Origin: an uncultured Collinsella sp.
GTDB lineage: Bacteria > Actinomycetota > Coriobacteriia > Coriobacteriales > Coriobacteriaceae
Reading direction: 5' to 3'
NCBI GenBank assembly: GCA_900545445.1
Contig: UQZH01000005.1
Span: forward strand, 1 to 64,000
Length of the DNA stretch: 64,000 bases
The notes beneath the pieces are model-generated. The model did not search any database. It was not told the DNA's origin and saw only the letters and a program-made list of their open reading frames with translations. A program made the position numbers and the translations under genes. Shown here piece by piece: positions 42,465-51,281 of this stretch (the stretch's first letter is position 1; the number at the start of each line of letters is the position of its first letter).

Positions 42465-43151
42465 TTACGCCTCAAGCGCAGCCTTGAACCAACTTGTAAT
42501 ACTCGTGGGGTGCGTGATAGCGGTGCCGACGACAACGGCCCACGCGCCGGCGTCGATTGCAGCGCGAGCCTCCTCGGGCGTATGCACGCGACCCTCGCAA
42601 ATGATGGGAAGGCCGGGAAATTCCTCGGTCGCCTGACGCAGGAGCGGCAGGTCGGGGCCATCGGCCATGGTGCAGTCGATGGCGGCGACACCGTGAGAGA
42701 GTGTGGTGGATACCAGGTCGAAGCCCATATCAACCGCACGGCGAATGTCCTCGATGGTGGCACAATCCGCCATCAGGAGCACACCCTCCTCGTGCAGCGG
42801 GCGGAAGGTGTCCTCGACCGACTTGCCATCGGGACGCGGACGATCGGTGGCGTCGATCGCCACGATATCGGCACCCGCAGCAACGCAGGCACGAGCGTGA
42901 CGCAGCGTCGGCGTGATGTAAACGCCCTCGTGCCCGTCCTTCCACAGACCGATGACGGGAACCTCACAGCGACCCTTAATGGCGGCAATGTCGGCAAGGC
43001 CCTGGCAGCGAATGGCGGCGGCGCCGCCAAGCTCGCAAGCGCGAGACATTTGAGCCATGGTCTCGGGCGTACGAAGCGGCTCGCCCATATACGCCTGAAC
43101 GCTCACGACGAGCTTGCCCTTCAGGGACTGGATCAAAGGATCAACGGTCAT
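42465..43151 (-). CDS. nanE: N-acetylmannosamine-6-phosphate 2-epimerase
   Basis: 228 residues from the ATG at 43151. A TIM-barrel epimerase converting ManNAc-6-P to GlcNAc-6-P in sialic acid breakdown. Blocks: LVVSVQAYMGEPLRTPE, AAAIRCQGLADIAAIK, PVIGLWKDGHEGVYITPT with the catalytic lysine, MADCATIEDIRRAVDMGFDLVSTTLSHG and ICEGRVHTPEEARAAIDAGAWAVVVGTAIT. Last gene of the nan cluster. Confidence 0.93.
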   Translation of the reverse strand: MTVDPLIQSLKGKLVVSVQAYMGEPLRTPETMAQMSRACELGGAAAIRCQGLADIAAIKGRCEVPVIGLWKDGHEGVYITPTLRHARACVAAGADIVAIDATDRPRPDGKSVEDTFRPLHEEGVLLMADCATIEDIRRAVDMGFDLVSTTLSHGVAAIDCTMADGPDLPLLRQATEEFPGLPIICEGRVHTPEEARAAIDAGAWAVVVGTAITHPTSITSWFKAALEA

Positions 43152-43176
43152 GTTCGACTCAACCTTTCTCAAAACA

Positions 43177-43274
43177 GCCTTCTGAGACACCGCACCTTGA
43201 CGTTCAAACCGTCGCTCGCGTACCGAAGTACGCTTCGCTCCTTTTTCACGTCAATCTGCGGCACCTCAGAAGGC
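43177..43274. repeat. Nested palindrome between the ROK kinase and nanE
   Basis: GCCTTCTGAG, CCGCA and TTGACGT on the left pair in order with ACGTCAA, TGCGG and CTCAGAAGGC on the right. At the centre GCGTAC-CGAA-GTACGC (43218-43233) is perfect and shares its core with the element at 24512. Confidence 0.8.
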
Positions 43275-43291
43275 GCACTTGGTAGTTATGT

Positions 43292-44257
43292 TTACTTCAA
43301 CGATGCAAGAAGGTGTTCGGCGGCACCGATGAGCGGCGCGTCGCCCTCCAGAGAGCCGATGAGAATCGGCGTGTCCTGAAGCGGGTCGAGCGCCTGGCTG
43401 GCATAGCCCTCGTGCACCGAGTCCTTCCACGTCTGTGAACGCCAATCGGGGCCTTGGTGAATCACGCCGCCCGAAAGCACGATGACCTCAGGGTCCAGGA
43501 TGTTAGCGAGCGAGCCCAGGCTGGCGCCCAGCGCAAAGCCGGCGTCATGAATGACCTCGGTCGCCTTTGCGTCGCCTGCGCGGCACAGGTCGTTCACGTC
43601 ACGGCCGACCGAAGGACGGCTGGGGTCGACGCGGCCAAAACGCTCATCGTACATGCGCCCGATTGATGTTCCGGAAGCAACCGACTCCAGATGGCCGGAA
43701 CGCCCGCAGGCGCAGGGAATGCCGGCGGCAGCCGAGCACTCGATGTGGCCCATATGGCCGGCAGCACCATGGAAGCCCTGCATCACGCGGCCGTTCTCGA
43801 CATATGCGCCGCCGATGCCCGTACCGATGCCCAAACACAAGACGGAGAACTTGCCCTTGCCGACGCCCCAGTGGGCCTCGCCCAGAGCATGAGCCTGCAC
43901 GTCGCCTACAACGGCAACGGGAAGGCCGAGGTCCTCGCGCAGACGCGGCCCCAACTGAACACCGGACCAGCCGGGCATAATCTCATTGGCATACGCGATG
44001 GCGCCCGTCTTGGGGTCGACGACACCGGCAGCGCCGATGCCAACTCCGAGGACCTCGACATCGGGATTTGCCTCAAGAGCTGCCTTGATAGACGCCTCGA
44101 TGCGCTGGAAGACTGCTTCGCCACCCTCCTGGGCCTCAGTGGGAACCTCAGCCTCAAAAACGGGATGGGGCACACCGCCGTCAGCCGGATACTCCATGAT
44201 GGCAGTCGCGATCTTAGTTCCGCCGATATCGACAGAGCAGACGTACTTGTTCTCCAT
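43292..44257 (-). CDS. ROK-family sugar kinase, probable N-acetylmannosamine kinase
   Basis: 321 residues from the ATG at 44257 (GAAGGAG upstream). ATP-binding DIGGTKIATAI (D10) and GIGTGIGGAYVENG; the ROK zinc motif reads CACGRSGHLES, with His at the place of the last usual Cys. The catalytic Asp is in VAVVGDVQAHALGEA, where most kinases have ND. ROK proteins phosphorylate glucose, GlcNAc or ManNAc, or act as regulators; there is no DNA-binding domain here. Its place between the NanA-type lyase and nanE supports ManNAc. Confidence 0.85.
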   Translation of the reverse strand: MENKYVCSVDIGGTKIATAIMEYPADGGVPHPVFEAEVPTEAQEGGEAVFQRIEASIKAALEANPDVEVLGVGIGAAGVVDPKTGAIAYANEIMPGWSGVQLGPRLREDLGLPVAVVGDVQAHALGEAHWGVGKGKFSVLCLGIGTGIGGAYVENGRVMQGFHGAAGHMGHIECSAAAGIPCACGRSGHLESVASGTSIGRMYDERFGRVDPSRPSVGRDVNDLCRAGDAKATEVIHDAGFALGASLGSLANILDPEVIVLSGGVIHQGPDWRSQTWKDSVHEGYASQALDPLQDTPILIGSLEGDAPLIGAAEHLLASLK

Positions 44258-44325
44258 GTCGTTCTCCTTCGGAGACAAAAACAACTACAGGAAATGCGCC
44301 GTCAGGCTAGCCGTCACAGCGCGGT

Positions 44326-44431
44326 AAAGGTTTTCCAGGTGCCCGAGATCGCCGAGAAACCGTGCGGCCATTGACCTAATGGGTCATGGCCGCACGGTTG
44401 AACGGCGAGGTCGGGTGCCTGGGAAAGCTTT
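44326..44431. repeat. 106-nt nested palindrome just after the NanA-type gene
   Basis: Arms of about 50 nt pair with roughly 80 percent identity. The tip is nearly perfect: AACCGTGCGGCCAT pairs with ATGGCCGCACGGTT, around TGACCTAATGGGTC. The right end overlaps the stop codon of the lyase gene, so it may end or slow transcription before the ROK gene. Confidence 0.8.
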
Positions 44432-45350
44432 AAAGGAGACCGTTGTCCTGGAGGACCTTGCGAATCGCCTCGACGTTCTCACCGGTCATGGCCTTCACCG
44501 GGCGCGGCATGGTCGGGCTGTCGAAGATGCCCATGAGGTTCATAGCGGTCTTGAAGGCGCCGACGCCACCGGCATAGCCCTGGACGCCCGAGGTGACATC
44601 CCAGATGTGCGAAATCTCATTGAGGCGATCCTGCTCGGCCTTGACGGTAGCCCAGTCACCAGCCTGAGCGGCCTTCCACTGACGAACGTAGCCCTCGGGC
44701 TCAACGTTGGCGAGACCCGGGACAGAGCCGTCGGCGCCACCGAGGTAAGCGCCGTCGACAACAACCTCGTGACCGGTGAGGATGCTCATCGGATGGCCGT
44801 TCTTTTCGTTCTCCTGAACGAGGTAGCGGAACGAGATGTCATCACCCGAGGAATCCTTGACGCCAGCAAGGACGCCCTCGGCGCCGAGCTTGGCAAGAAG
44901 CTTCCAGGGAAGCTTGGTGTGGACGCACACGGGGATGTCGTAGGCGAAGATGGGCAGGTCGAGTTCCTCGTGAAGGATGCGGAAGTGCTCCTCGACCTCG
45001 GTCATGCCCTGCAGGGCATAGAACGGGCAGGTGGCGACGAGCGCATCGGCGCCCAGCTCCTGAGCGACCTTGCCGTGCTCGATCATGCGCTCGGTCTCGG
45101 TGTCGATGATGCCGACCAGAACGGGAACGCGGTGGTCGACGATACGGACGGCCTCTGCGACAATCTGGCGACGGCGCTCGTCGGTGGAGAAGACGACCTC
45201 GCCCGAGGAGCCCAGGAAGAACAGGCCATCGACGCCGGCATCGATCATGCGGTTGATGCTGCGCTCAAAGGAGGCAACGTCGAGCTGGTGGTCTTCGGTA
45301 TCGGGAACAACGACGGGAGGGATAACGCCGGTGAATTTCTGAGTTGCCAC
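44430..45350 (-). CDS. nanA: N-acetylneuraminate lyase / dihydrodipicolinate synthase family
   Basis: 306 residues from the GTG at 45350 (AAGGAG six bases upstream). A class I aldolase with the Schiff-base lysine K165 (GVKDSSGD) and Y137 (FAYDIP), the same numbers as in E. coli NanA; FLGSSGEV is the carboxylate-binding loop. The neighbouring nanE and ROK kinase favour cleavage of sialic acid to ManNAc and pyruvate over lysine synthesis, but sequence alone does not settle the substrate. Confidence 0.82.
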   Translation of the reverse strand: MATQKFTGVIPPVVVPDTEDHQLDVASFERSINRMIDAGVDGLFFLGSSGEVVFSTDERRRQIVAEAVRIVDHRVPVLVGIIDTETERMIEHGKVAQELGADALVATCPFYALQGMTEVEEHFRILHEELDLPIFAYDIPVCVHTKLPWKLLAKLGAEGVLAGVKDSSGDDISFRYLVQENEKNGHPMSILTGHEVVVDGAYLGGADGSVPGLANVEPEGYVRQWKAAQAGDWATVKAEQDRLNEISHIWDVTSGVQGYAGGVGAFKTAMNLMGIFDSPTMPRPVKAMTGENVEAIRKVLQDNGLL

Positions 45351-45418
45351 AAGAATCTCCTTAGTTGTCTGGCGGGCAGCCCTATGCCGCCCACTCTTGT
45401 TGGCGGTGTCCAGGCCGT

Positions 45419-46270
45419 CTAGGCCAAAGAACACGAATAGAACGTTTGGTTAAAGAAGTCGACGACTTCGTTTTCGAACGCATTGATGCGCTCGTGAGCG
45501 TATTTGGCATAGATGATATGCCTCCGGTCACACTCAAGACCGTTGAATACGGCAAACTGACCCTTGGGATCACTCACGGTATCCATGAGCGATGTGCCCA
45601 TGAGCACCGAGCCACGAACCCGAGGCGACAGCGTCTCGAGACCGCTGGGAAGCGGATTGGCAAGCGCCGTGCAGGCAAGGCCCCGCTCGTCCAGAGCAGA
45701 AACCGCCAGCGCGACACCGCCGCCAAGGCCCTCGCCCCATGCAAAGATGCGGTCGGGATCCATGCCATCAAGGTTGCGCGCAACCTTCGCCAACGCGCAG
45801 CCCCAACGGACACGCTCGACAAAAGCAGGCGAGGTAATCCCCTGCTGCAGATCGCTGGATCCAATAGTCTCATCGTCCAGCGCAAGCACGGCATATCCCA
45901 TGGCGGCAAACCGCGTCATGTGATGCCATCCCCGCACGGGTCGGTCGATGTCATGGAACATCAGACACAGCGGAACAAGCTCGGATCTTCGGGCGCAACC
46001 AGAGGGCTCAATCAAACGGCCGTGCACGACATACCCGCCGAGCTCAAAGGAAACCTCGGAGTAGCGCGCGCACGGATTTGCGAAATCAATCGCCGTAACG
46101 GTCAGCCCGCAAACCTCAAGGTCCGAAGCGGCTGTCTCCAACTCGGAAACATCCACAGAAGCATCGCCGCGCCAATCCCGGAAATCAGAGAGCCTTGACG
46201 AAACCGTCCCAGGAATTCCCACGAGTCCGGGGACAATCAGCTCATTGACATTGCTCTCGCACTTAGACAT
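45419..46270 (-). CDS. AXE1-family esterase-like protein lacking the nucleophile serine
   Basis: 283 residues. An alpha/beta-hydrolase related to the gene directly upstream, with which it overlaps by 8 nt. The nucleophile elbow reads FAWGEGLGGGVALA: glutamate stands where the family and its neighbour (NGASQGGGLG) have serine. FHDIDRPVRGWHHM replaces the usual HGYxG oxyanion block. The C-terminal His region is present (YAKYAHERINAFENEV). It may be catalytically inactive, a partner of the active copy, or carry out other chemistry. Confidence 0.7.
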   Translation of the reverse strand: MSKCESNVNELIVPGLVGIPGTVSSRLSDFRDWRGDASVDVSELETAASDLEVCGLTVTAIDFANPCARYSEVSFELGGYVVHGRLIEPSGCARRSELVPLCLMFHDIDRPVRGWHHMTRFAAMGYAVLALDDETIGSSDLQQGITSPAFVERVRWGCALAKVARNLDGMDPDRIFAWGEGLGGGVALAVSALDERGLACTALANPLPSGLETLSPRVRGSVLMGTSLMDTVSDPKGQFAVFNGLECDRRHIIYAKYAHERINAFENEVVDFFNQTFYSCSLA

Positions 46271-47240
46271 GAGCCTCCCCTCCCTTGCAGAAAAACGGAA
46301 TGATCAGATCGTCAAAATCCTGAATCTCCTCGTGGCCAAAGCCTTCAAAGAACTCATGACGCTTTTCGCAGGTCAGGTTGTTATAGACCGCAAACTGCGT
46401 CGCTGGCGGGCAGACGATATCGGCTGTGCCGGTGCCAAACAGCACGGGGCATTTGACCATAGGGGCAAAGTTCTTGGAATCGAAGTACGCCAGCTTGGCA
46501 TAGGCTTCGTCAATACGAGTCGAGTCCTCGTCAAACCAGCGAGACCAATAGCGCAGGCCCTCGTAGGCAATGTCGTCTGCATCCAAATCCCAGACTAGGC
46601 GGAAATCCGACAGGAAGGGATAGAGGATGGCGGCACGATTGATAAGCTCGCTGTTAAGCGCACAGGTCGCAATGCCCAAACCGCCACCCTGCGACGCGCC
46701 GTTCACAAACACACGGGAAAGATCGATGCCCTCGAGCTCGCGAACAATACGGCACAGAATGCGAATATCTTGGTGCAAGCGGACATAGTAGAGGTTGGCC
46801 GGGTCGCCGTCGATACCGGCGACGATATGGCCCGCGACCGTTGTGCCCTCAAATCCGCCAATGTCCTCGGAGGGACCTCCTTGGCCGGGGCAATCGAGGG
46901 CGATGAGTGCCATGCCCATGCCCGCAAACGACGCTTGCTCAAACCAGCTGCGGCTCGCACCCGGATATCCATGGAACTGAAGTACCAATGGCACGTGCTC
47001 GTCCGAGACAGGTTTAAGGTACTTGGCATGCAGGCGTGCACCACACATGCCGGTATACCAGAGGTCGAAAAACCGACAGGTCGCGGAATCCGCAACCGAA
47101 GCCGCCTCAATCGCATAATCGAGCTCGACGGCGTCGGCCTCGGCCATGCGGTCCTTCCAAAAGAAATCGAAATCCGATGGACGGGGCATAGCGCCTCGAT
47201 ATTCACCAAATTGCTGTTGTAGCTCCTGAGCACTTGGCAT
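46263..47240 (-). CDS. AXE1-family acetyl esterase (cephalosporin-C deacetylase type)
   Basis: 325 residues from the ATG at 47240 (RBS weak). An alpha/beta-hydrolase with oxyanion block LQFHGYPGASRSW, nucleophile Ser in NGASQGGGLG, Asp in GTGTADIVCPP and His in EGFGHEEIQDF. Family members remove acetyl groups from sugars. In a sialic-acid cluster it could de-O-acetylate imported sialic acids; related genes occur in streptococcal nan clusters. No signal peptide, so it is cytoplasmic. Confidence 0.83.
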   Translation of the reverse strand: MPSAQELQQQFGEYRGAMPRPSDFDFFWKDRMAEADAVELDYAIEAASVADSATCRFFDLWYTGMCGARLHAKYLKPVSDEHVPLVLQFHGYPGASRSWFEQASFAGMGMALIALDCPGQGGPSEDIGGFEGTTVAGHIVAGIDGDPANLYYVRLHQDIRILCRIVRELEGIDLSRVFVNGASQGGGLGIATCALNSELINRAAILYPFLSDFRLVWDLDADDIAYEGLRYWSRWFDEDSTRIDEAYAKLAYFDSKNFAPMVKCPVLFGTGTADIVCPPATQFAVYNNLTCEKRHEFFEGFGHEEIQDFDDLIIPFFCKGGEAHV

Positions 47241-47276
47241 GGCTCGTGAACCCAACCTTTCGAAATCGCAACGGAG

Positions 47277-47304
47277 GTGCGCCCGGTAAGGGAACCGGGC
47301 GCAC
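47277..47304 (-). terminator. Hairpin after the transporter genes
   Basis: GTGCGCCCGGT and ACCGGGCGCAC pair perfectly around 6 nt, 16 nt past the ATPase stop codon. No T run follows, so read-through into the esterase genes is likely. Confidence 0.5.
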
Positions 47305-47320
47305 GGGAGGGAAAGCGAGG

Positions 47321-48148
47321 CTACTCGCCGAGCTGGGGATGCAGCAGCGACGGCGCAGCGCCGAGCAGCATCTTGGTGTAGGGGTCCTGAGGGTGCTGGA
47401 AAACCTGCTTGGCCTCGCCCTGCTCGACGATCTTGCCGCCATTCATAACGATGATGTCGTCAGAGATATAGCGGACCGTCTGGATGTCATGGCTGATGAA
47501 CACCATGGCCAGGCCGAGCTCCTTCTTAAGGTCGGTCAGCAGGTTCAGAATCTGCGCGCGGACCGAAACGTCCAGAGCCGAGGTGGGCTCGTCGGCGATG
47601 ATGGCATCGGGGTTCAGCGACAGGGCACGGGCAATTGCGACGCGCTGGCGCTGGCCGCCCGAAAGCTGGCCGGGAAGAACCTCGGCGGCGGAGCTGGGCA
47701 GACCGGTGAGCTCCAAGAGCTCCTTGACGCGCTTCTCCTGCTCGGCCTCGGTACCCAGGTTGTGGACGCGCATGGGGTCGAGCAGTTGCTCGCGAACGAC
47801 CATGCGGGGATTGAGCGCCGTGGCCGGGTTCTGGAACACGACCGAGATGACGCGACCCATGTGGCGACGGTCCTCGGCGGTACGTTTGGTAACGTCCTTG
47901 CCCTTAAAGTAGACCTTGCCGCTCGTGGGGGCCTGCAGGCCGCACATGACGTTGGCGGTGGTGGACTTTCCGCAACCGGACTCGCCGACGATGCCGATGG
48001 TCTGTCCGGGCATGAGCTTAATCGTTACACCCTGGACGGCGTGAACCAGGTTGGGGTGCAGAATCGAGCCGGTACGGGTCCTAAAGGTGACGTGGACGTC
48101 ATCAAGGAAGATGATCGGCTCGACGCCGTTGACTGCGGTCTCGCTCAT
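47321..48148 (-). CDS. Dpp/Opp-family transporter ATPase (DppF-like; SatD-type)
   Basis: 275 residues. Walker A GIVGESGCGKSTTA, signature LSGGQRQRVAIARA, Walker B AIIADEPTSALD. It is shorter than OppF and lacks the C-terminal cysteine block. It abuts the fused permease-ATPase gene without a gap. With the second ATPase domain in that fusion it would drive one importer. Given the nan genes beside it, sialic acid is the likely cargo. Confidence 0.85.
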   Translation of the reverse strand: MSETAVNGVEPIIFLDDVHVTFRTRTGSILHPNLVHAVQGVTIKLMPGQTIGIVGESGCGKSTTANVMCGLQAPTSGKVYFKGKDVTKRTAEDRRHMGRVISVVFQNPATALNPRMVVREQLLDPMRVHNLGTEAEQEKRVKELLELTGLPSSAAEVLPGQLSGGQRQRVAIARALSLNPDAIIADEPTSALDVSVRAQILNLLTDLKKELGLAMVFISHDIQTVRYISDDIIVMNGGKIVEQGEAKQVFQHPQDPYTKMLLGAAPSLLHPQLGE

Positions 48149-50164
48149 CTACATCACCTCCGCGTGAGGGGTCAAACCATTTGCCTTGAGCACCTCATCG
48201 GGGAGCTCGGAATAGAAGTGCTCGGTGCCGGGCACGCGCTTGAAGACCGGACGGGTGTCCAGGCCAATGCGCGGATGGCTCGAGCGGGGTGCGAAGCGAT
48301 CGCCCTTGGGGAAATCGCGCGGGCTCGGAACGGCGCCGGGCACCTGGTGCAGGCGGCCCGAACCGCTCTCGATGGACAGGACGGAACCCAGAAGGCCGCG
48401 GGTGTACTCGTGGATCGGGTTGGTGAGCAGCTCCTTGGTGGGCGCCTGCTCGATAACCTGGCCGGCGTACATAACCGTGATGTTATGAGCGACCTCGGCG
48501 ACCAGTGCCAGGTCGTGCGAAACGAAGATCATGGCAAAGCCAAGCTTGGCCTGAAGGTCGTTAAGCAGCTTGATGACCTGCTTCTGGACAGTAACGTCCA
48601 GAGCGGTCGTGGGCTCGTCGCAGATGACCAGCTTGGGGTCGCGGGTAAGGGCCATAGCGATCAGAACGCGCTGACGCTGACCACCGGAAAGCTCATGCGG
48701 ATAGCTCTCGAGCGTACGCTTGGGGTCGAGGCCCACGAGCTCCAGGAGCTCCTCGGCGCTACGGGTGCCACCGCGCTTGGTGAGCTGCTTCATTTGGGCG
48801 GAAATGAGCATGGAGGGGTTGAGCGAGGACAGGGCGTCCTGATAGACCATGGCGATATCGGTACCGCGCAGGCCGAACCACTCCTTCTTGCTCATCTTGA
48901 GCAGATCGCGGCCCTCCCAGAGAACCTCACCGGAAAGGTGCTCGTCATCGTCGGTCAGGCCCATGATGGCCAGCGTGGTGATGGACTTACCGCAGCCGGA
49001 CTCGCCTACCAGGCCCATGGTCTGGCCGGGACGGACATCAAAGTTGACGTGGTCGACGACGTTGATATCACCGTGGTGCTCAAACTGGATGCAGAAATCA
49101 CGGACCGAAAGGATCGGCTCAACGGACTCATCGGGCACATGGCGGTCGTTACGCTTGAGCTCGACATCGCGCAGGGCGCCAAGACGGGCGGACAGGGACT
49201 GAGCCTGCTCCTTGTAAGCGCGAACGGGGTCGGAGACCAGCAGGTCGGCCTCGCGGCGCTTGGAGGAATCGGTCGGATCCAGGGCGGCGGAGGGAGCAGC
49301 GGCCATGGCGTCGGTAATGCCCTCGGAGAGGATGTTGAGCGCCAGGCAGGTGATCATGATAGCCAGACCCGGGAACAGCGCCTGCCACCAACGGCCAGCG
49401 AGCACGCCGCCGCGGGCGTCGGCGAGGATGTTGCCCCAGGTAGCGGTGGGCTCCTGGATACCAGCGCCGATAAAGGTCAGCGAGGCCTCGAAGATGATGG
49501 CGTCGGCGACCAGGGTAACGGTGAAGACCATGATCGGGGCGATGCAGTTACGCAGAACATGCTTGATCAAAATCCACGGAGCCTTGGCGCCGGAAACGAT
49601 GACCGCGCGGACATAGTCCTCGCCGTACTCGGACACGATGTTGGCGCGCACGATACGGGCAATCTGCGGAGTGTACATAAAGCCGATGGCGAAGATGATC
49701 GACGGCACTGAATTGCCCAGGATGGAGACGAAGACGGCAGCGAGGGCGATACCCGGGATGGACATGATGATGTCCAGGATACGCATGATCGCCTCAGAGA
49801 TAGACTTGCGCGAAACCGCTGCAAGGGCGCCCACGACCGAGCCGCAGACCAGAGCCATGGCAGTGGCGCCAAAGCCGATAATCAGCGAGTAACGACCACC
49901 GTAGAGCATACGCGACAGAATGTCGCGGCCCTTATCGTCGGTACCGAAGATAAATCCGTTGCCGGGAGCCTGGCGAGCCGTAAAGATCTCGACCGGGCTA
50001 TAGGGGGCAAGAAGGGGCGCCAAAATCGCAGTCAGGGCGACCAGCACCAGCACGACGGCGGCAATCTTAGAAGACAGCGTCATCTTCTTCCAGCCACCGA
50101 GCTTGAGCCCCTTGGAGGCAGCCTTCTCGAGCTGCTCGGTTTGCTTCTCTCGAATCTTTACCAT
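48149..50164 (-). CDS. Permease-ATPase fusion of a Dpp/Opp-family transporter (SatC-type)
   Basis: 671 residues. Residues 1-285 are a DppC-like permease (FGTDDKGRDILSRMLYGGRYSL; EAA loop DYVRAVIVSGAKAPWILIKHVLRN). After a charged linker (about 290-350) comes a complete DppD-like ATPase with Walker A GLVGESGCGKSITTL, signature LSGGQRQRVLIAMA and Walker [13 protein letters not shown], and the oligopeptide C-terminal region. Both parts are intact in one frame, so this is a real fusion. The same fusion is described for the SatABCD and SiaEFGI sialic-acid importers, which supports that role here. Confidence 0.88.
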   Translation of the reverse strand: MVKIREKQTEQLEKAASKGLKLGGWKKMTLSSKIAAVVLVLVALTAILAPLLAPYSPVEIFTARQAPGNGFIFGTDDKGRDILSRMLYGGRYSLIIGFGATAMALVCGSVVGALAAVSRKSISEAIMRILDIIMSIPGIALAAVFVSILGNSVPSIIFAIGFMYTPQIARIVRANIVSEYGEDYVRAVIVSGAKAPWILIKHVLRNCIAPIMVFTVTLVADAIIFEASLTFIGAGIQEPTATWGNILADARGGVLAGRWWQALFPGLAIMITCLALNILSEGITDAMAAAPSAALDPTDSSKRREADLLVSDPVRAYKEQAQSLSARLGALRDVELKRNDRHVPDESVEPILSVRDFCIQFEHHGDINVVDHVNFDVRPGQTMGLVGESGCGKSITTLAIMGLTDDDEHLSGEVLWEGRDLLKMSKKEWFGLRGTDIAMVYQDALSSLNPSMLISAQMKQLTKRGGTRSAEELLELVGLDPKRTLESYPHELSGGQRQRVLIAMALTRDPKLVICDEPTTALDVTVQKQVIKLLNDLQAKLGFAMIFVSHDLALVAEVAHNITVMYAGQVIEQAPTKELLTNPIHEYTRGLLGSVLSIESGSGRLHQVPGAVPSPRDFPKGDRFAPRSSHPRIGLDTRPVFKRVPGTEHFYSELPDEVLKANGLTPHAEVM

Positions 50165-50167
50165 AAT

Positions 50168-51124
50168 CTACACCGTCCTGATGCGCGGGTTGATGAGCAG
50201 GTAGAGCATGTCAACCACGATGTTGATGATGATGAAGGCAAGAGCAACGACGATAACGACGCCCTGAACCAGGTTCGCCTCGTTGCCCTGAACGCCCTGC
50301 AGAATCGCAGTGCCCATGCCGGGGAGGTTGAAGATAACCTCGATGACGACGGCGCCGCCCATGAGGTAGCCGATCTTAAGACCGAGGGTGGTGACCGGGG
50401 TGATCAGCGCATTGCGAAGAACGTTGATGCCGACGACGACCTTCTCGGGAACGCCGGCGCCACGAGCCATACGGACATAGTCCTTGTCGAGCTCCTCGAC
50501 CATGGCGGTACGCACGATACGAGTCATCTGGCCCGTCAGCGGAAATGCCAAGGCGATAGCGGGCATGATCATACGTCCCAGATAGCCAACCGGATTCGTG
50601 GTGAAGTGAGGCAGAGCACCCGATGCCGGGAGCACCTTAAGGTAGGAAGAGAACAGCAGGATCAACAGAACGGCAAGCCAGAACGACGGGGTTGCCAAGC
50701 CGGCGATGGAAAAGACGCGGATCACTTGGTCCGGCCATTTGTCGCGATACAGTGCCGCGATGACGCCGAGCAAAAACGAAACGACCGCACCGATGGCAAG
50801 ACCGATGAAGGTCAGCTGCATCGTGACGGGCAGGGCCGTGGAGATGCGCTTGGCAACGGAGTTGCGGGCAGCGCCGTAGGTACCCATGTCGCCATGAATC
50901 AAATCGCCCATATAGCGCACGTAGCGCACAGGCCAGGGGTCGTCCAGACCATACTTCTCATGGTACTCGGCAACCGCCTCGGGCGAGGCACCGTCACCCA
51001 ACGCCGTGTAGGCGGGGTCGGTCTTGGAGAACGACATAAGGAAGAACACCAGGACGGTGACGCCCAATGCCATGATCGGCAGCGCCACAAGACGCCTTCC
51101 AATCAAACGTAGCAAGTTGTTCAC
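50168..51124 (-). CDS. Dpp/Opp-family transporter permease (DppB-like; SatB-type)
   Basis: 318 residues from the GTG at 51124 (AAGGGGAG upstream). Opening NNLLRLIGRRLVALPIMALGV, six predicted spans, EAA loop DYVRMARGAGVPEKVVVGINVLRNA. It is 3 nt from the fusion gene and separated from the binding protein by 157 nt with a hairpin. Confidence 0.9.
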   Translation of the reverse strand: MNNLLRLIGRRLVALPIMALGVTVLVFFLMSFSKTDPAYTALGDGASPEAVAEYHEKYGLDDPWPVRYVRYMGDLIHGDMGTYGAARNSVAKRISTALPVTMQLTFIGLAIGAVVSFLLGVIAALYRDKWPDQVIRVFSIAGLATPSFWLAVLLILLFSSYLKVLPASGALPHFTTNPVGYLGRMIMPAIALAFPLTGQMTRIVRTAMVEELDKDYVRMARGAGVPEKVVVGINVLRNALITPVTTLGLKIGYLMGGAVVIEVIFNLPGMGTAILQGVQGNEANLVQGVVIVVALAFIIINIVVDMLYLLINPRIRTV

Positions 51125-51185
51125 GTTCTCTCCCCTTTCTTTTGTCGGTAGGACCAACTGGTATATGAGTACGGATACTCATTAC

Positions 51186-51219
51186 AAGACCCGAGCGACA
51201 TCGTTGCCGCCCGGGTCTT
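51186..51219 (-). terminator. Hairpin between binding protein and permease genes
   Basis: AAGACCCG and CGGGTCTT pair around an 18-nt loop. The T run on the minus strand is poor, so it probably lowers rather than stops transcription into the permease gene. Confidence 0.5.
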
Positions 51220-51281
51220 TGTTTCAACTATGAGGATACGGTCCCAACGGCCGACATCCTGCATACAGACTCAAGCGAGTC

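Noticed and set aside
45371..45392. Terminator between the esterase-like gene and the lyase gene
   Set aside because: The apparent GGCGGGCA/TGCCGCCC stem pairs only four plus two bases when checked and lacks a T run.
47234..49711. An 825-codon open frame on the plus strand
   Set aside because: Antisense to the DppF-like and fusion genes, with shadow composition and no known motif.
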